Positions 23,036-36,269 of a stretch of DNA of 64,000 bases are shown here, piece after piece (the first letter of the stretch is position 1; each line of letters opens with the position of its first letter). The translations under genes were made by a program, and so were the position numbers. Below the pieces are notes generated by a model. It ran no database searches and was not told the DNA's origin. It worked only from the letters and a program-made list of their open reading frames with translations. This stretch comes from Syngnathus acus (taxonomy: Eukaryota > Chordata > Actinopteri > Syngnathiformes > Syngnathidae): contig NC_051090.1 in assembly GCF_901709675.1 (NCBI RefSeq), positions 7,581,842 through 7,645,841 of the forward strand, given 5' to 3'.

Positions 23036-26000
23036 TCAAATTAATTGGCCGATTAATTACCCGAATTTCTTTCTGTCATGTACGTGTATCGGGATCGGCC
23101 TGAAAGAAATCCACTTCACTCAGGCTCTTTAAGTTTTGACTGCACCTCTGTTGGTTGGAGCCAAGTTGCACGCTCCATTTTTATCCATCTATTACCTACT
23201 ATTTATACATTATTGATTTAATATATGTCTGCTATGTACAGGAATCTTTTTCATGTTTTATAAAGAACCATGAAGAAGGTTATGTTATGTTTAGTGCATT
23301 GCTGCTACAAAAGCACATCAGCCCGTATGACAAATTGCTATATTTTTGTGGCCTTGGGTGTTTGGTACCCCACTGTTATGGATCCGTTGTTTTGTAATTC
23401 TGTCTATTGACTGCAGTCCACGGACATCCATCCATCTAATTAATGTTTTAGTCTGACTGAATAAAAGGTGACCCTAAATATTACAAACATAACCTGCTCT
23501 ACGTACACCAAGGACACAGCTCTTAATTGTTTTATCATCTGTCATATTTTAAGAATATTTTTAGTATGTTTTGCTGTCACTAGTCTTATGTGATTAATGT
23601 CTAGTTTTTGTTTAAAGATTTCAGATTTAGCCTTTGAGGAGTTTAATGGCTTCCCAGGGAAGGACAGCTTCATTGCTTCCCCTAAACTCACTCAGCGAAT
23701 CGCGGCCCAGCTTGTCAAACCTTTTATGTTTGACTTTGCCAGTGGGCATGTGGGCAACATCCACGCCTCAGCTGAAGTATCCGACACTGTTGTCAACATC
23801 GTTAGAGGCATACTCAGCTTCTTCCACATGACTGTCAAGACCACACAGACGTTCTACGAACTCGAGGAGGTGAGATCACACGTTCTCTTCTGTAGTCAAA
23901 GTCCATTAGCCTCATTAGCGTTTCTAAAAATGTAATTTTATTTTAAGGCTGGCATTCATGGCATGTGTAAGAGTAATTATGCCGTTGAAGAAAACAAGGA
24001 AACAAAGCACATGACCATCACTCAGGTTGTGGATGTCACGAACTGCAGGAAGAAGGCAGAACGCTACAGCGGAATGGCAACCGCTCTGCTTGATGATATT
24101 TCCAAAAAGGTCTGATCGGGTGACATATGTGAAAAGATTTCATCGTAAATTGTACAGAAAGGTTTGTTACCTACCTATAAAACCTTATGATGTAATGTGT
24201 CCTCCATTCCAGAGAGGAGATTCTCTTATTTCAACCATGCGATACGTTTACACAATCAAACCAACGACTGAAGGAGGCCTGATTTCCAGGGCTCATGGTT
24301 TGGAGCAGCAACACTTCAGTCCTTTCAATGTGAAGGGTGGAAGCTTCAAGATGAAAGCAACGTAAGACATGACTAAATTTTAAATTCTGCTCACAGTTAA
24401 CCTTGCTTGCAATGCTAACAAGTTCAAAATGTCCATCCTGCAGAAAAGAATTAGTGTTGCTGGATGTGAGAGATAAGCCGTCTGCTGTTACCAGCAAACA
24501 TGGGCCAATGGAAAACAGAGGCAATATTATTTACAAGTTTGTCAAAGCAGGTGCACACCTTCCTATCCTCATGCAGAAGTCGGATGATGCATTGTCAAAG
24601 GTAACGATTGTTTCTTGGTATCTTTCCATTCATATCAAATGTAACATAAGATACTGAGGAACTCAAACATTTCTTCTTTCTGCAGGCTGTTGAGTTGATC
24701 AAACATTTAGCTGAAGTCAATAACTACCAAATTGAGAGAGCAACAACTGAGGATGTGATGAAGTTGTATCAACTCCTACGATTAGTGCCTTATGAAGGAT
24801 TAGAAGCTATGTGGAAGCAGTTTGCTGCCCATGATGAGTACAGGTTAAGTATCTGAGCGTCATTAAGTGAGAAAGAAACTTACAGAACCTGTTAGTTATT
24901 TTTGCCAAATCCAAATGGGAAAGTAGTGATTGCATGGTGCACATTATATCCAAATCAGATCCACTTCAGGAGAATGAGTAATGACTGAATGGTTAATCCT
25001 CATTCATGTCTTCAGTCTGACACTTCATCTGATTAAAAATGCATTATCGTGTCAGTTCTGATTAAAGAAAGGTTAATGCAAAAATCAGCTCTCCGTTAAA
25101 ACGAAGGAAACCATTGACACTTAATATTTTATTATAAGCAACCCCTGACCTTTATCTCTCTGGCATGATTTAATTTAATTACTTTTAAGGATAATCTTAG
25201 ACGTGATAGATTAGAAATACTTAATCAATTTCCTCTGGCTTTGCCCTCATTAGACGGTGGTTTTTGGACACGATTGTAGAAGTCAACGATGCCAGAATCC
25301 TTAAGTTCCTACAAAGGAGGTTCCAAGAACGAGACATAACCGTTTCCGAGGCCGTTCAAACGCTCCTGCTGGCCTTCGATCATCTTGACACTACTCCTGA
25401 ACTGGTTGAGACGGCTAAAGTGAGGATGGAAAAAAGTGGTACAAGGCCGTTTGATAAAAGACAAGTGTTTTTTTCGAAGATAATGTTGGTGTCTTTTCTT
25501 CTCAGAGCTTCCTGAACATGCCCTACAGTAAATCCAACATCTTTGTATGGCACACTGTGGCCCTTTCTTATGGCTCCCTGGTGTACAAGCACTGCGCCTA
25601 CCACACACCTTGCCCAGTGTCTGCTGTTCAGGTAACAAAACCATCACACATGCACTTTTGCATTGCAGTAGAATTTCAGATATCAATTGTCATCTGGTTT
25701 TTATCAGTTGGGCTAACTTTTTTTTTCCTTAAAAACGTTTTTCCAATCTTAAGTGTACGATGAACTTCCATTTATCACAGGGGACACATTTCAGACACAC
25801 AAGCCCTAAAAAGAGAAACCAATTGGGGATAAAAAAAAAAAAGAAGTTTTAATATATTTTTATGCCTCCTACAAATTCAAACGCATTTATTATTAAAACA
25901 CAATTTTAAAATATTCCTTACCACCTGTTCTCATTATTTTGCTGTCAATAAATGGGAGAAAATCATGTACCACTCTAATACTCACACATGGACCAAGTAT

Positions 26001-29000
26001 GTTTGTTTCAAGCTGTGTATTTGTCACAGGAAGTTCAAGTTTCTTGTGCTACTGACCGATACTACAAAAGAGAAATAATCATTGCATATTTAAACACCAA
26101 AATATTTCAACAAAAGCATCTAATAACAAACGTTAACGATCTTAACACTAACATACCGGATCATGTGAAACGCGTTTATTGGTGAATGGAAATTTTGGCA
26201 ATTTGCAACTTGTGGCACAGACTCGCATTCAATTCGCTGGAAACGCTTTACTGAGTGGCTGTAAAAGTTCTACTGAAGATGTAAAACTTATACTGACCAT
26301 GACAACGATTTTATTCCCTTCCCTAGCCACTGCTGCACTTCGCTCTGGACAGTCTGAAGAATAACAATGAGAAAGACATGGTTTTGGCTCTGAAAGCTCT
26401 GGGCAACGCGGGTCATCCAGGCAGCACTAAAACCATCATGCGGTTCCTCCCTGGAGTTTCAGCTAACCCAGTTGATCTCCCTCCTCGTGTGCTGAGTGCT
26501 GCTGTACAGGCCTTGAGACTCATCGCTTCGCGAGACCCACACAGTGTAAGAACACAAGACATGGATGAGAATGACGAGTGTGAAGGCTCTAAAATGGCAG
26601 AAGGATATTAATATACTCAAGTATAAATACCGCGTTGAATTATTGGCAAATAAGGTTTGCATGGAATTGTGAAAAACATACATTTTGGCTGTACCCTAAC
26701 TCTGAAAGCTCATTATGATGAAAATATTATACTTTTCAGGTCCAGGAAGTCACAATGAGTCTTTACCTGCAAAAGGACCTTTGTGCTGAGTTGCGCATGT
26801 TAGCCTTGATGATCTTATTTGACACAAAGCCATCAATGGCGCTGGTGTCTACTGTGACTGCACATCTGCAGGAGGAGAAGAACCTTCATGTTATTAGTTT
26901 TACGTACTCCTATTTGAGAAGCATGGCCAGATCCAGAACTCCTGACAACACATTCCTGTGGGTATACTGATCAAAATAATCAAGGGCATAATATAGCAAT
27001 ACCACTCATCTTTTTTTTTTTTTGCTGTCTGCAAAAGGTCCACTGCCTGTAATGTAGCAGTGAAAATCCTGGCCCCAAAATTTGGCCGCCTCACCTACCG
27101 CTTCAGCAAGGCAATGCGCTTGGACTGGTTTAATGGTACATTCACATACAGCAATATTGTTTGGAATTTTCTTTGAGGAGCCTGTATGACTTTATACTTT
27201 CCCAATGCAGATGATTTACTTCTTGGCACAGCTGGGGAGTTCTTCATGCTAAGAAATGCAACAGAAAACATCCCAACTGAAATCATGATGAAAGGAAAAT
27301 TGTATTTCATTGGTAGAATTATTCAGCTTTTGGAGGTACAGTATATTGAGATGTATCTAAATATTGATGTGATGCAAATGGCGTCCAAAATGAAATGAAA
27401 TGAAATGATACACGGAGGTGTTTCTCTTTTCAAGATGGGAGTACGTTCTGATGGAATAAAGCAAATCTTTGCCCCCATCATCCCTCAGCTCAAAGGAGAC
27501 CTTAGTGACTTGCAGATCATTTATCGGCAGGTTGGGACATTATTTCAACTCTTAATTTAAATTTAAGTAAAAATGGTATCTCTGAAATTTATTGTGCCAT
27601 TTTTCAGCTTCAAAACTTGGAAACTGGTGACAAACCCCTTCTTCATTTCTATTCTCGTGCTTCTGGACAAGAGTGGTTTTTTGCAGATATCAACAAGGAG
27701 CATATTCGCAATATCATGAATGTGAGAGCATAAAACACCAAATATATACAGAGCAAATATAATCCCACTGTAGTGTGTATTGACTATTTAATGTTCACTT
27801 GCAGGCTGTGAATCCTTCTGCAGGCAAAAACAGCGCTGTGTGGAAAGCCATTGAGAATTTACAGAAGGGAATTTCATGGCATCGAACAAAGGCCTTCTTA
27901 ATCTTTGAGACTCGTTACTTCCAAGCTACCACTCTCGGCCTTCCAGTGGAGATCAGCAAATATTATCAGACTCTTAATGGCATCACTGTGAATGGTAACA
28001 TCTTTTTTAATCCCTATTTAATAAAAACCTCTGGATTATATTTAAAACTACTTTTTGAATGTCTAATATTGTCGACATTCTTTTTGTTGTTTTTAGCAAA
28101 AGCTGCAATGAATCCACCATTGACTGATCACCTCGGCCAACTCTTGACCTCAGAAATATCACTGGAGACTGATGGCTTCATTGGGTAAATATGTCAAACG
28201 ATGTTTGAAAAAAGTTTACATCATTTCATCTCTTGAATTAAATTTTCTTTTTAACAGTTGCACAAAGGATATTTGGCTGTCCTACGGTATCAACACGGAA
28301 CTTTTCCACAGTGGGGTTGAGTTTAAGAGCAAAATACCATATTCCATTCCATGGAAGTTATCTGCCAAGCTTAACATCAGAGAAAGGAAATTTGAACTTG
28401 ACATCCCTTTGAGCAAAAAGGATGTTGAACTCATCTCAGTCAGGTATGATTTGGGGGGGTCGTCGACCATGTAAAAGTAAAAAAAAAAAATAGTTCCATA
28501 CACTCATTGATCTTTTATTCTGAATAGGAGATGCTTTTTGAAATCATTATCTTTTATTCATACACTCTGTACATCATATGTGTTTACAATCTCAAAAAGC
28601 CCCAAAAGAAGTGAAGCATTTGGATTCCCTTGAATAAGTATGTTTAGGGCTTCCTTTCCTCAGCCTAAACTGCCAATGGAACAACTCTGTAAAAAAAGAA
28701 ACAAACCCTTGAACAGGTTTCATTACACCATAGAGATTCACAAATATAATTTGCTCCAACGGTCGACAGTCAGACTATTTTTCACAGGGGCTATGGGGAG
28801 TAATGACCACAACAACATCTAACTGGTCCAAAGTGGCATCAACAATCCAATTAGCTAAATATCCTGCATGCGGGAATTTGTGGTCCCTCACTGATTAATT
28901 GTTTGTTTGGTGGCCATTCAATAGGCCAAGGTGTGTGTAAATGGGTTGGGTTGGCGCTAACATTGTGCCACAGCTGCTGGTGAAATGATTTGACTCAATC

Positions 29001-31366
29001 AAGCCTGTTTTCTTTTCTTTCAAAGTGGTTCAGTTTAAAAAAAATGTTAGAAATTTAAGTATGGTGTGTTTATATGCCAAAATTGATATTAAATGAAAAG
29101 CTTTTTTTTTTTGACAATCTTGCTGAATATGAAGACTCATAACTGCCATCAATGTTACCTGGGTTAGTGTGGCATCCATAATGACTTGACTTGGCATTAT
29201 TGTTTTATGCATCATTTGATTTACAGTATCGAGGCAGTTTCCAGCTAACAGGGCAATAAGTGATTTACTGTGTCAGGGTATGGAAAAAACAACAATATAT
29301 ACAAAAATGAACATTTATCTTGTTTTTTCTTTTCCTGACCAATAGCTCCGATGTATACGTAGTCTCCAGGAACATCGAAACGCCAGCTTTGCCTAAAATT
29401 ACCCCCATGATGCCCAAAGCTATTGACTCAAATGACAAACTTGTCAGAAAGGATCCAACAATTGCGAAGCTTGAAAACGAAGGAGAGGTATAATCAGTTT
29501 CATAATAAGAATGAATTACAAACAATAAAAGTCCAATGTTTTTCTACTCAAACAGCTGCAGAAACCCAACAACTGGCATCCAAGAGACAAATGGTGCACA
29601 CAGAATAATGTTTATGGATCAATTTTGTGCGTTGAATCTGAGTTGAGACGAGCATATTACCACGAGGAGTATCCCTTGTACTACCTGTTGGGATACACCA
29701 ATGTGGCACTCAAAGCAGTTCCAGGTATGTTCCACGACTCAGAAACATGAAATATGTATGTTAAAAGCTATCGCCCAAAGTCACTAACAGCGTATTATCT
29801 TTCTTTCCAAGTCCAGACAAACAAACCTGTTGAGAAGATCCGATTTGAGGTCAATGCTGATCCGATCCAACACCCTAGCAATACCCAAGAACTCCTTGAG
29901 AGTCTAAGGAAGATCTCAAAGGTCTCGAGCTAAGCAGACAAATCTATTATCCTACATTTTGTATTTCAGTCATTAAAATTATTATGCTATTTATTTACAG
30001 ACCACCTCAGAAGGGTCCTCAGAGTCAGTCGAAGCAGAACTTAATCTGAGCTCTCCTGGCAAGGTAATGGAAATGGAAAGCACAAATTATGATCTCGTCT
30101 GACATCATGAATTCTATAAAGTTTGTCTTGGATCATTATCTATGATACCTCCAATTCCTTACTTGATCAATACTCCACCCAACATTCTTGTTTTTGCTTC
30201 ACCAGGTCTTCAACTCCACACCTGAAGCAATTTTCAACGTCAAAGCTCTTGCATTGAGCGGGAACCAAAAACCTGAAGGTTATGAAACAGCTGTGTACTA
30301 CACACCAATGACCAACCTAAGGAACACCCAAGTCATTGTGTCCCAGGTGGGAGACAATACCAACTGGAAAATGTGTATGGATACTGTGCTGGATGGCCGT
30401 GCAGAAGCAAAGGTAGACCTCAAACACACACAATATCATCCATTTTCTATGTCACTGATCCTTTTCAGTGTAATATGTCTTGTGTCGGTATTTGGCGCTA
30501 CAGTTAAATGTCATGAGTCAAACTTGGCTGATGTCTCGTGTTTGGTGCAGGCAAACGTTAGATGGGGAGCTGAATGTCAGTCCTTTGAAATGTTATTGAG
30601 CGCCAACACTTCACGTCTGCCTTGTTCCAACCCAACGCTAAGGGCCAAAGTCCACTGGACCAGAATTCCAGAAGCCATGTCAGAGTTCTTCACTGGGTGA
30701 GAAGACAAGCGAATAATGAGACTCTTCACTCACTAAATGTTGTTTCTCTTAAATTACATTTATCAGAATAACTGGTTAGTAAAAGAGCTCTTTACCTTTC
30801 TTAGGATTAAGACCTATATCCCAGGCATGGCTTTCCTTCTTGGCTTCAACCAGCAGTTCGAAAGTAATCCGAGGCAAGAAGTTTCTGCCTCAGTTGTTGC
30901 TTCCTCATCAGACAGCATTGACGTGAGGCTTCGGTTCCCAGAGGTGCATACTTCAGCAAACCTTTAACATTCTTACCTCGTGTTAAACTGACATATTCAC
31001 ACAGATTTGTCATTTCCTTTGTTTTTTTCATTAGTATACAGTCTACCGCCAGTCTATCCCAGTTCCTCTGCCACGCGACAGTCTTCAGGAACTCCAATAC
31101 AACACAACAATGTCGAGGCATGGGTGAAATCAAGTGAGAACTTACAACAATTAAGTATTTGCTGTTTCAAGAACAGAGGATAAGAGGTTTTAAAAGTGTG
31201 CCATTTTTCTATATCCCTGCAGAGAGCGAGACACGGAACATTCCAAATGGAAGCGGAAGACACAACTCCCAAAGTTTTCACCATAGTGATAAAAGGCAGC
31301 ACGATAAATGATGTGTCAGCAATCCTTAAGACCATGTCAATGTTTGAACAACCATCTCTAGAGTAA
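22259..31366 (+). CDS. vtg3: Phosvitinless vitellogenin (VtgC/Vtg3 type), complete, about 28 exons
   Basis: This is a secreted yolk lipoprotein precursor made in liver and taken up by oocytes. Exons: 22259-22298, 22407-22427, 22529-22680, 23618-23869, 23948-24109, 24213-24361, 24444-24600, 24686-24843, 25254-25419, 25506-25631, 26327-26545, 26740-26957, 27038-27135, 27211-27335, 27435-27530, 27608-27721, 27805-27994, 28097-28184, 28258-28443, 29346-29487, 29556-29724, 29812-29921, 30001-30063, 30206-30412, 30551-30696, 30805-30943, 31035-31123, 31225-31366. Phases join throughout, giving ~1307 residues. The signal peptide is MRGLILCCLVALA; exon 2 is the characteristic 21-bp exon. Lipovitellin heavy-chain marks include SPKLTQRIAAQLVKPF, ALKALGNAGHPGS and ELRMLALMILFDTKPSMALV. 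Where phosvitin should start (residue ~1045) only a short KTTSEGSSESVEAELNL linker occurs, then a light chain (NWKMCMDTVLDGRAEAK...VRWGAECQSF) ending soon after YTVYRQ. There is no polyserine, beta'-component or C-terminal domain. The last acceptor is ambiguous. The vtg3/vtgc symbol is chosen from domain content. Confidence 0.93.
22951..23037 (+). repeat. (TTTC)n microsatellite in vitellogenin intron 3
   Basis: About 22 uninterrupted TTTC units, pyrimidine-pure on the + strand, lie in the 937-bp intron before exon 4. Such tracts are length-variable and can form triplex DNA. The long FLSFFLSFF-type ORFs across it are translation artefacts. Confidence 0.95.
29812..30063 (+). other. vtg3: Short linker exons in place of phosvitin
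   Basis: Exons 29812-29921 and 30001-30063 encode the junction of heavy and light lipovitellin chains. In full-length vitellogenins a long polyserine phosvitin sits here. This copy has only about six serines in a 25-residue stretch, and the 63-bp exon ends in phase 0 next to the light-chain exon at 30206. The reading frame is intact, so this is a family trait, not a deletion damaging this copy. The donor after 29921 (GTCTCG) is weak. Confidence 0.8.
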
Positions 31367-31474
31367 AGTTCCTGTTATGTGTCTCAAAGTCTCTGATGCT
31401 CATCCTCATATAATTCAAATATCCTGCAACCATCATGTTCAGATTGCTTGTCCAATATATATGATAAAAATAAA
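31367..31474 (+). other. vtg3: Vitellogenin 3' UTR with poly(A) signal
   Basis: An AATAAA at 31469-31474 lies about 100 bp after the TAA at 31364-31366, a normal spacing for a short 3' UTR. No closer canonical signal is seen. Confidence 0.55.
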
Positions 31475-33008
31475 CCCACCTCAGTACTGATGTAAAAAAA
31501 AACTGTAATTTCCATGGTTTCTTTTTAGTATACATAAATATAAGAGGTGAAGTGCTAATTGACCTTCTAGTGCTTTAAATGATTGGAAATAGGTGAATAG
31601 GATGATAACTTCCATTTACTGAAAGATATTGATATTCACAAGGTCTGGGTGACCTGCTCTATTTGGGTCTGTGTGACATGCTCTATTTGATAACCCAGTG
31701 GTACTGTTTGCAGATACCACAACACAATGTCACCGTCCATGTGAATAATGTTGGGCGCTGTGCCTTGTGGGAAAACAACTAATTGCATATTTTATAACCA
31801 TTCCCCCCAAAGAAAAACATTCACTGGCTGTATATACAAATTAAAAAAAAAAAAAGGAATATAAACTAACGTAACATTTTATGACAGGACCATTTCTTTT
31901 TCATTTAATTGTACTGTAATGTGCTATTCGACTGAATGTAACTATGTATTAACACTTTAATAATTCCTTATATAAATACAAATTCTATTTATGATTTGAG
32001 TTTTGTCATTAGAAATGTGTAAAAACATCATTTTACTGTGAAAGTTACATCTGTATCTTAAAATTCAGCACAGACAAGACAAAAATGACAATCGCACCGT
32101 TCAGAGCTTTCCTCAGAACATATGAAATGACCAATACATTGAACGCCTAGCATAATTCAAATTGCAGTTCCAAGTGTGTATCATACAATTATGCAGGATT
32201 CACAGTCTTTTTGCACAATAATAAGAGGGCTAAAATTTAACTAGCCATGACAACAAATACTATGTCATTGCCGGTGATACATAAATAGTGGCTCCTTTTA
32301 AACAAGGACTGGCTGTCCTTAATACGTATGGCACCGCATCTTTTGCCTGCACTGTTTTAGCCAGATGGTGTTCCATGGTAGAGAGTCGACATTGCAAGAT
32401 GAGCACAATTCTAATGGTGTCATTACGTTTCATTTAAATCTCTAATATGCCTTGTGCTGTCAAGAGACACTCGACTGTTTGAATTCAAATGTATTATGTC
32501 AAAAATCACGATCCGCGTGTCCTCGTGCTGCCTCCACACTGACCTTGCGCTCACATGTCATTAAGTTAAGTGGGCTCAACTAGTAGAAAAAAAAATACAT
32601 GACCATGAATGACCGATCAGGTCATTTGGACAATGAGCGATCAACACTTCCCACCTCCTTTGCTTGCTGTGGAGAGATGGTGATGAGCCTCATTAGGCAG
32701 CCTATAGAGCCATCAGAAGGGAGCTGACAACAATGGCTGCAGATATACTGTAGTCGTACTGATGTGTGTTTGTGCAATGAGGTCATTAAGGCTAGATTTT
32801 CACTTCATGGTGTTACAATAACAAATGGTTTTCTTTGTGCTACCAAATTACCACATTTATTCTATGTAATGGCAGCGTAAAGAGATAAAAATGCATGGAC
32901 TCGGATGCCCTCAAGACTCTTCCTAATGTGGATGGTAATATGTGATGTTTCGGATTAGCTGCCCATATGCGTACAGTACATATACATATATATATGTACA
33001 TCTATATG

Positions 33009-33294
33009 TACCGTATTTTCCGCACTATGAGGCGCATCTAAAAACCTCCAATTTTCTCAAAAGCCGACAGTGCGCCTTATAATCAGGTGCGCCTTATATA
33101 TGGACCAATATTGAACCACTACAGCAGGCGTGTCCAAATATATGGATTTATACATAAGTTTTAAAATGGGCCATTCATTGAAGGTGCGCCTTATAATCCG
33201 GTGTGCCTTGTATATGGACAACGTTTTAAAATGGGCCATTCATTGAAGGTGCGCCTTATAATCCAGTGTGCCTTATAGTGCGGAAAATACGGTA
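33009..33294 (+). mobile_element. MITE copy 1, CCGTATTTTCCGCACTAT family
   Basis: It begins TACCGTATTTTCCGCACTA and ends TAGTGCGGAAAATACGGTA, giving near-perfect terminal inverted repeats next to TA on both sides. Inside are several repeats of GCGCCTTATA and a duplicated TTTTAAAATGGGCCATTCAT segment. At 286 bp it lacks the AT-rich central block of copies 2 and 3. No coding capacity. Confidence 0.85.
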
Positions 33295-35866
33295 CATATA
33301 CATATGGGCCTATGTATATTGGGCCCTATATGTACGTATATACTCTACTACGGGCAACAGTATCTGCTCGGCTACAATACGTTAGCAAATTAGTTGAATG
33401 TGTTTTTGGGGCAAGCAAATTATCTTCGTGAAAAGAATCAGACGACATGCTAACGTCCATATACTGAAGACATGATTAGTAAATCAATGTTTTCATCTAC
33501 TCATTAGTTGGAGTTGCATCAGCATGGCATTTTGCTATTTGGCATCCTCATGAGTCAATCGTTCAGCAGCTGGACCGCATCCAGGTTTTATTGCTTTCTC
33601 AAGATAACTAAAGCGAACGGCAAGATTGTTCATTTGATTTTAGTCAGCACTGTTCAGTTGGGTATGGTTTTATTTTTAATATGTTAATACATTTTTAAAA
33701 TCTGAGACACCACACATTTTTGTTCTTATTGTGTGGTGTACCTGTCTCAATGTCAAACTGCGCAACATGTTTGATTTTACTAGAAACAGTGAAGAAAGGG
33801 AATGGTATTACAAAATGAAATGGTGGAACTGTGCCTTGAAATTAATGTTGTTGACAACATAGTGAACATTCTAATTTTAGTTTGTAAAAATGGAGGACAT
33901 GCATCCAGAACTGGCAACTCAAATCAACTTGCAGGGACAGGTCATTCAGTCATTTTTAATAATTATATACAAGTGCATGCAAACAGGGGGGCATGTTAAA
34001 ATTGTCACCTCTATGTGATGCTGTTCAAAAACTCATGAAAACCCTGCCCGATTTTTGCCGATAGTCATCATAAAATCTGAAAGGGCATTTTATTGCTATT
34101 ATTTTATTGGCTGCAAAATAAAATGTTTGTGTTGGGCACTAGAGGACAGTATTTACCAGTTATGGAAATATGCCTGGAAGCAGTGTGAAGTTCACAGAGA
34201 GGCCTTTGCTGCATATATTGACACACTGTGGGGGAAAATAAATGCATGTTTTGGTCCTCATGCAACCATGTGAAAGAGGGGACACAAAATATAAAATGAA
34301 AAACAACACTTGGCAGATGAGTGCAGCAGTAAATGATCTATACAGTGTTGTGCCATGAAAAACATCATGAGCTCACATAATTGCGTGAGTTGATGGGAAA
34401 AAAGCATCTGTTGCATTTCAAGGGAAAAGTGGACATGATTGTCAACAACTCAGAGGAGCTCAAAATATGACATCATGCCTGCAGCTGTCAAAATTGACCC
34501 AATATCACACCATGGAATCCTGTGAAAATATGCTTCTTTTAATCATCATTGGCAAGCAGGTAAAATATGGTTGGTATCTCTCACCTGTGCTTCATGTTAT
34601 AATACAACAGTGTGCTTTTTTTTTTTTTATTCACGTCCTAAAAATTAAGATTAACCAATGAATTAATGGGGGATTTTCAAGGTAAATTTATGAAACTACA
34701 ACTACATGGTGCATAACCCAGTTGACAATCACACGGAGCACACACTCTCTTATACTCAATGTTCACGTCGATCGTCACAGTGTGGGAACTGAGCTCACGC
34801 TTTTTGCACCAAAATCACTATCAACTCCATCCATCCATCCATGAGGAATTACTGTTTATTATTAAAATATATTCTGCATTTAACACATTGATGAAAAAAC
34901 TCGTATTTTTTAAGACTGCTGTAAAATATGTTTGCATGCTTGCCACACATTCTTCTCAAGATAAACTCAATGCACTGAATCAATCTATATGACTTGCACT
35001 CAATTGGAATTACCCAAAGGATGTATGTGGTCTTTAGTCCATGAGGGGGCACTGTTCATCCTAGCAGTGACGTAAGACTTATGTTGAAGGGTCTTAGTTA
35101 TTTATACAGCTTGTGAAAAATGGATGTGGTCTTGCTCGGATCATTGGAATGCTTCTGTTACACTTGACCCGGAAATTCACCTACCCTACAACAAAATGAG
35201 TCTCATGACGCTGACTGATGATGATGTCAAACCCCACACAATGTGCTCAGCATGTGTCAGGGTACCGTTTTTTTAATGTTATATAACCACCTCATAATGA
35301 TTATTTTCCTGTCGCCTGGACTGAAAACAATTCAACATGCTTTTCAGTTTTACAGAGCTGAAACACAAGCAAACTGTCCATATTTCTTGGTTTAGTAATA
35401 ATCTTTCACTGAAAGATTAAGAATAAAATAAACAAGAGAGCAAACTTCTGTTTTTTTTTCTGCGGGAACAGAATGTCAAATCAAAGACCTTTTTGAAAAG
35501 ACAGCAAAGTTCCTTTAAGTGTTACTGGCCAAGGATATAGCAATTCTTGAAGTGTAGTCTTAAAGTCTCAGTATCACCCTCAAAAGAGGGCATCTGAACC
35601 TCCCAGCTTGTGAAATTCAGTCGCCATGGCAACCACAACGTTTATCAAGATTGCATGCTCTAAAGAAAGGCTACTAATGTTTTGGACACACACTCAACTT
35701 AGCACGACTCCCAAACACACACACACAGCAACAAAAATCAAGGACACTTCAACAAAACACAAAATCTTTTTTTTTAAATACATTGCAAGGTGTGGTCTGA
35801 CTGAGCTTTGTGCCTTGACTTAAACAGAGCATCAGAGTAATCAGTGATAAAATATGCAGTTTGACA

Positions 35867-35889
35867 AAACACACACACGCACACACACA

Positions 35890-35928
<39 letters not shown>
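35867..35928. repeat. (CA)n microsatellite
   Basis: An approximately 60-bp CA tract with two single interruptions (CG and AG). Confidence 0.95.
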
Positions 35929-36269
35929 CGAATAGTGGTAAGCAGGTGGCAGGTAATTAGAGATTAGCTGCATGACTGGTGGCTTGTAGGTCTGATGGAG
36001 AATTTGCACTTTGTAAGTAATGTGGCAAATAAACCACGTGGCAGTGAGATTCACACTGCATACAGGACTGCTCACAGCAAAAACATGTTAACATGTACAG
36101 CATGTCCTCGCAGCGTTTAGGGCAAATTGGGGAAAAAAAGCAATAGATGCCTCCCAAAGATGTCTGTTTTGAATCTGACATTATTGCTGTTGGGTATATA
36201 ATTATGTGAAGTTAACTAATTTTGCAAAAACGACATCAAATATTATGTGCCTATGTTATGACAATCATG

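Noticed and set aside
22845-23132. Open frames with repeated FLSFF across the TTTC tract
   Set aside because: Translation of a tetranucleotide microsatellite inside a confirmed intron.
26958-26961. Alternative donor GGTATAC at 26962 for vitellogenin exon 12
   Set aside because: It would leave phase 0 against the phase-2 acceptor at 27038; the donor GTGGGT at 26958 gives the conserved FLSTACNVAVK junction.
29817-29921. Alternative acceptor CCAG at 29816 for vitellogenin exon 22
   Set aside because: Using it shifts the frame and reaches a TGA within a few codons; the AAG at 29811 keeps the conserved reading.
33009-33294. Short regularly spaced GCGCCTTATA units as a CRISPR-like array
   Set aside because: Units are degenerate, spacers are shared rather than unique, and the block is bounded by transposon terminal repeats in a fish genome.
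35749-36075. Minus-strand frame rich in Cys-Val repeats
   Set aside because: Produced by the (CA)n microsatellite; no other coding sign.
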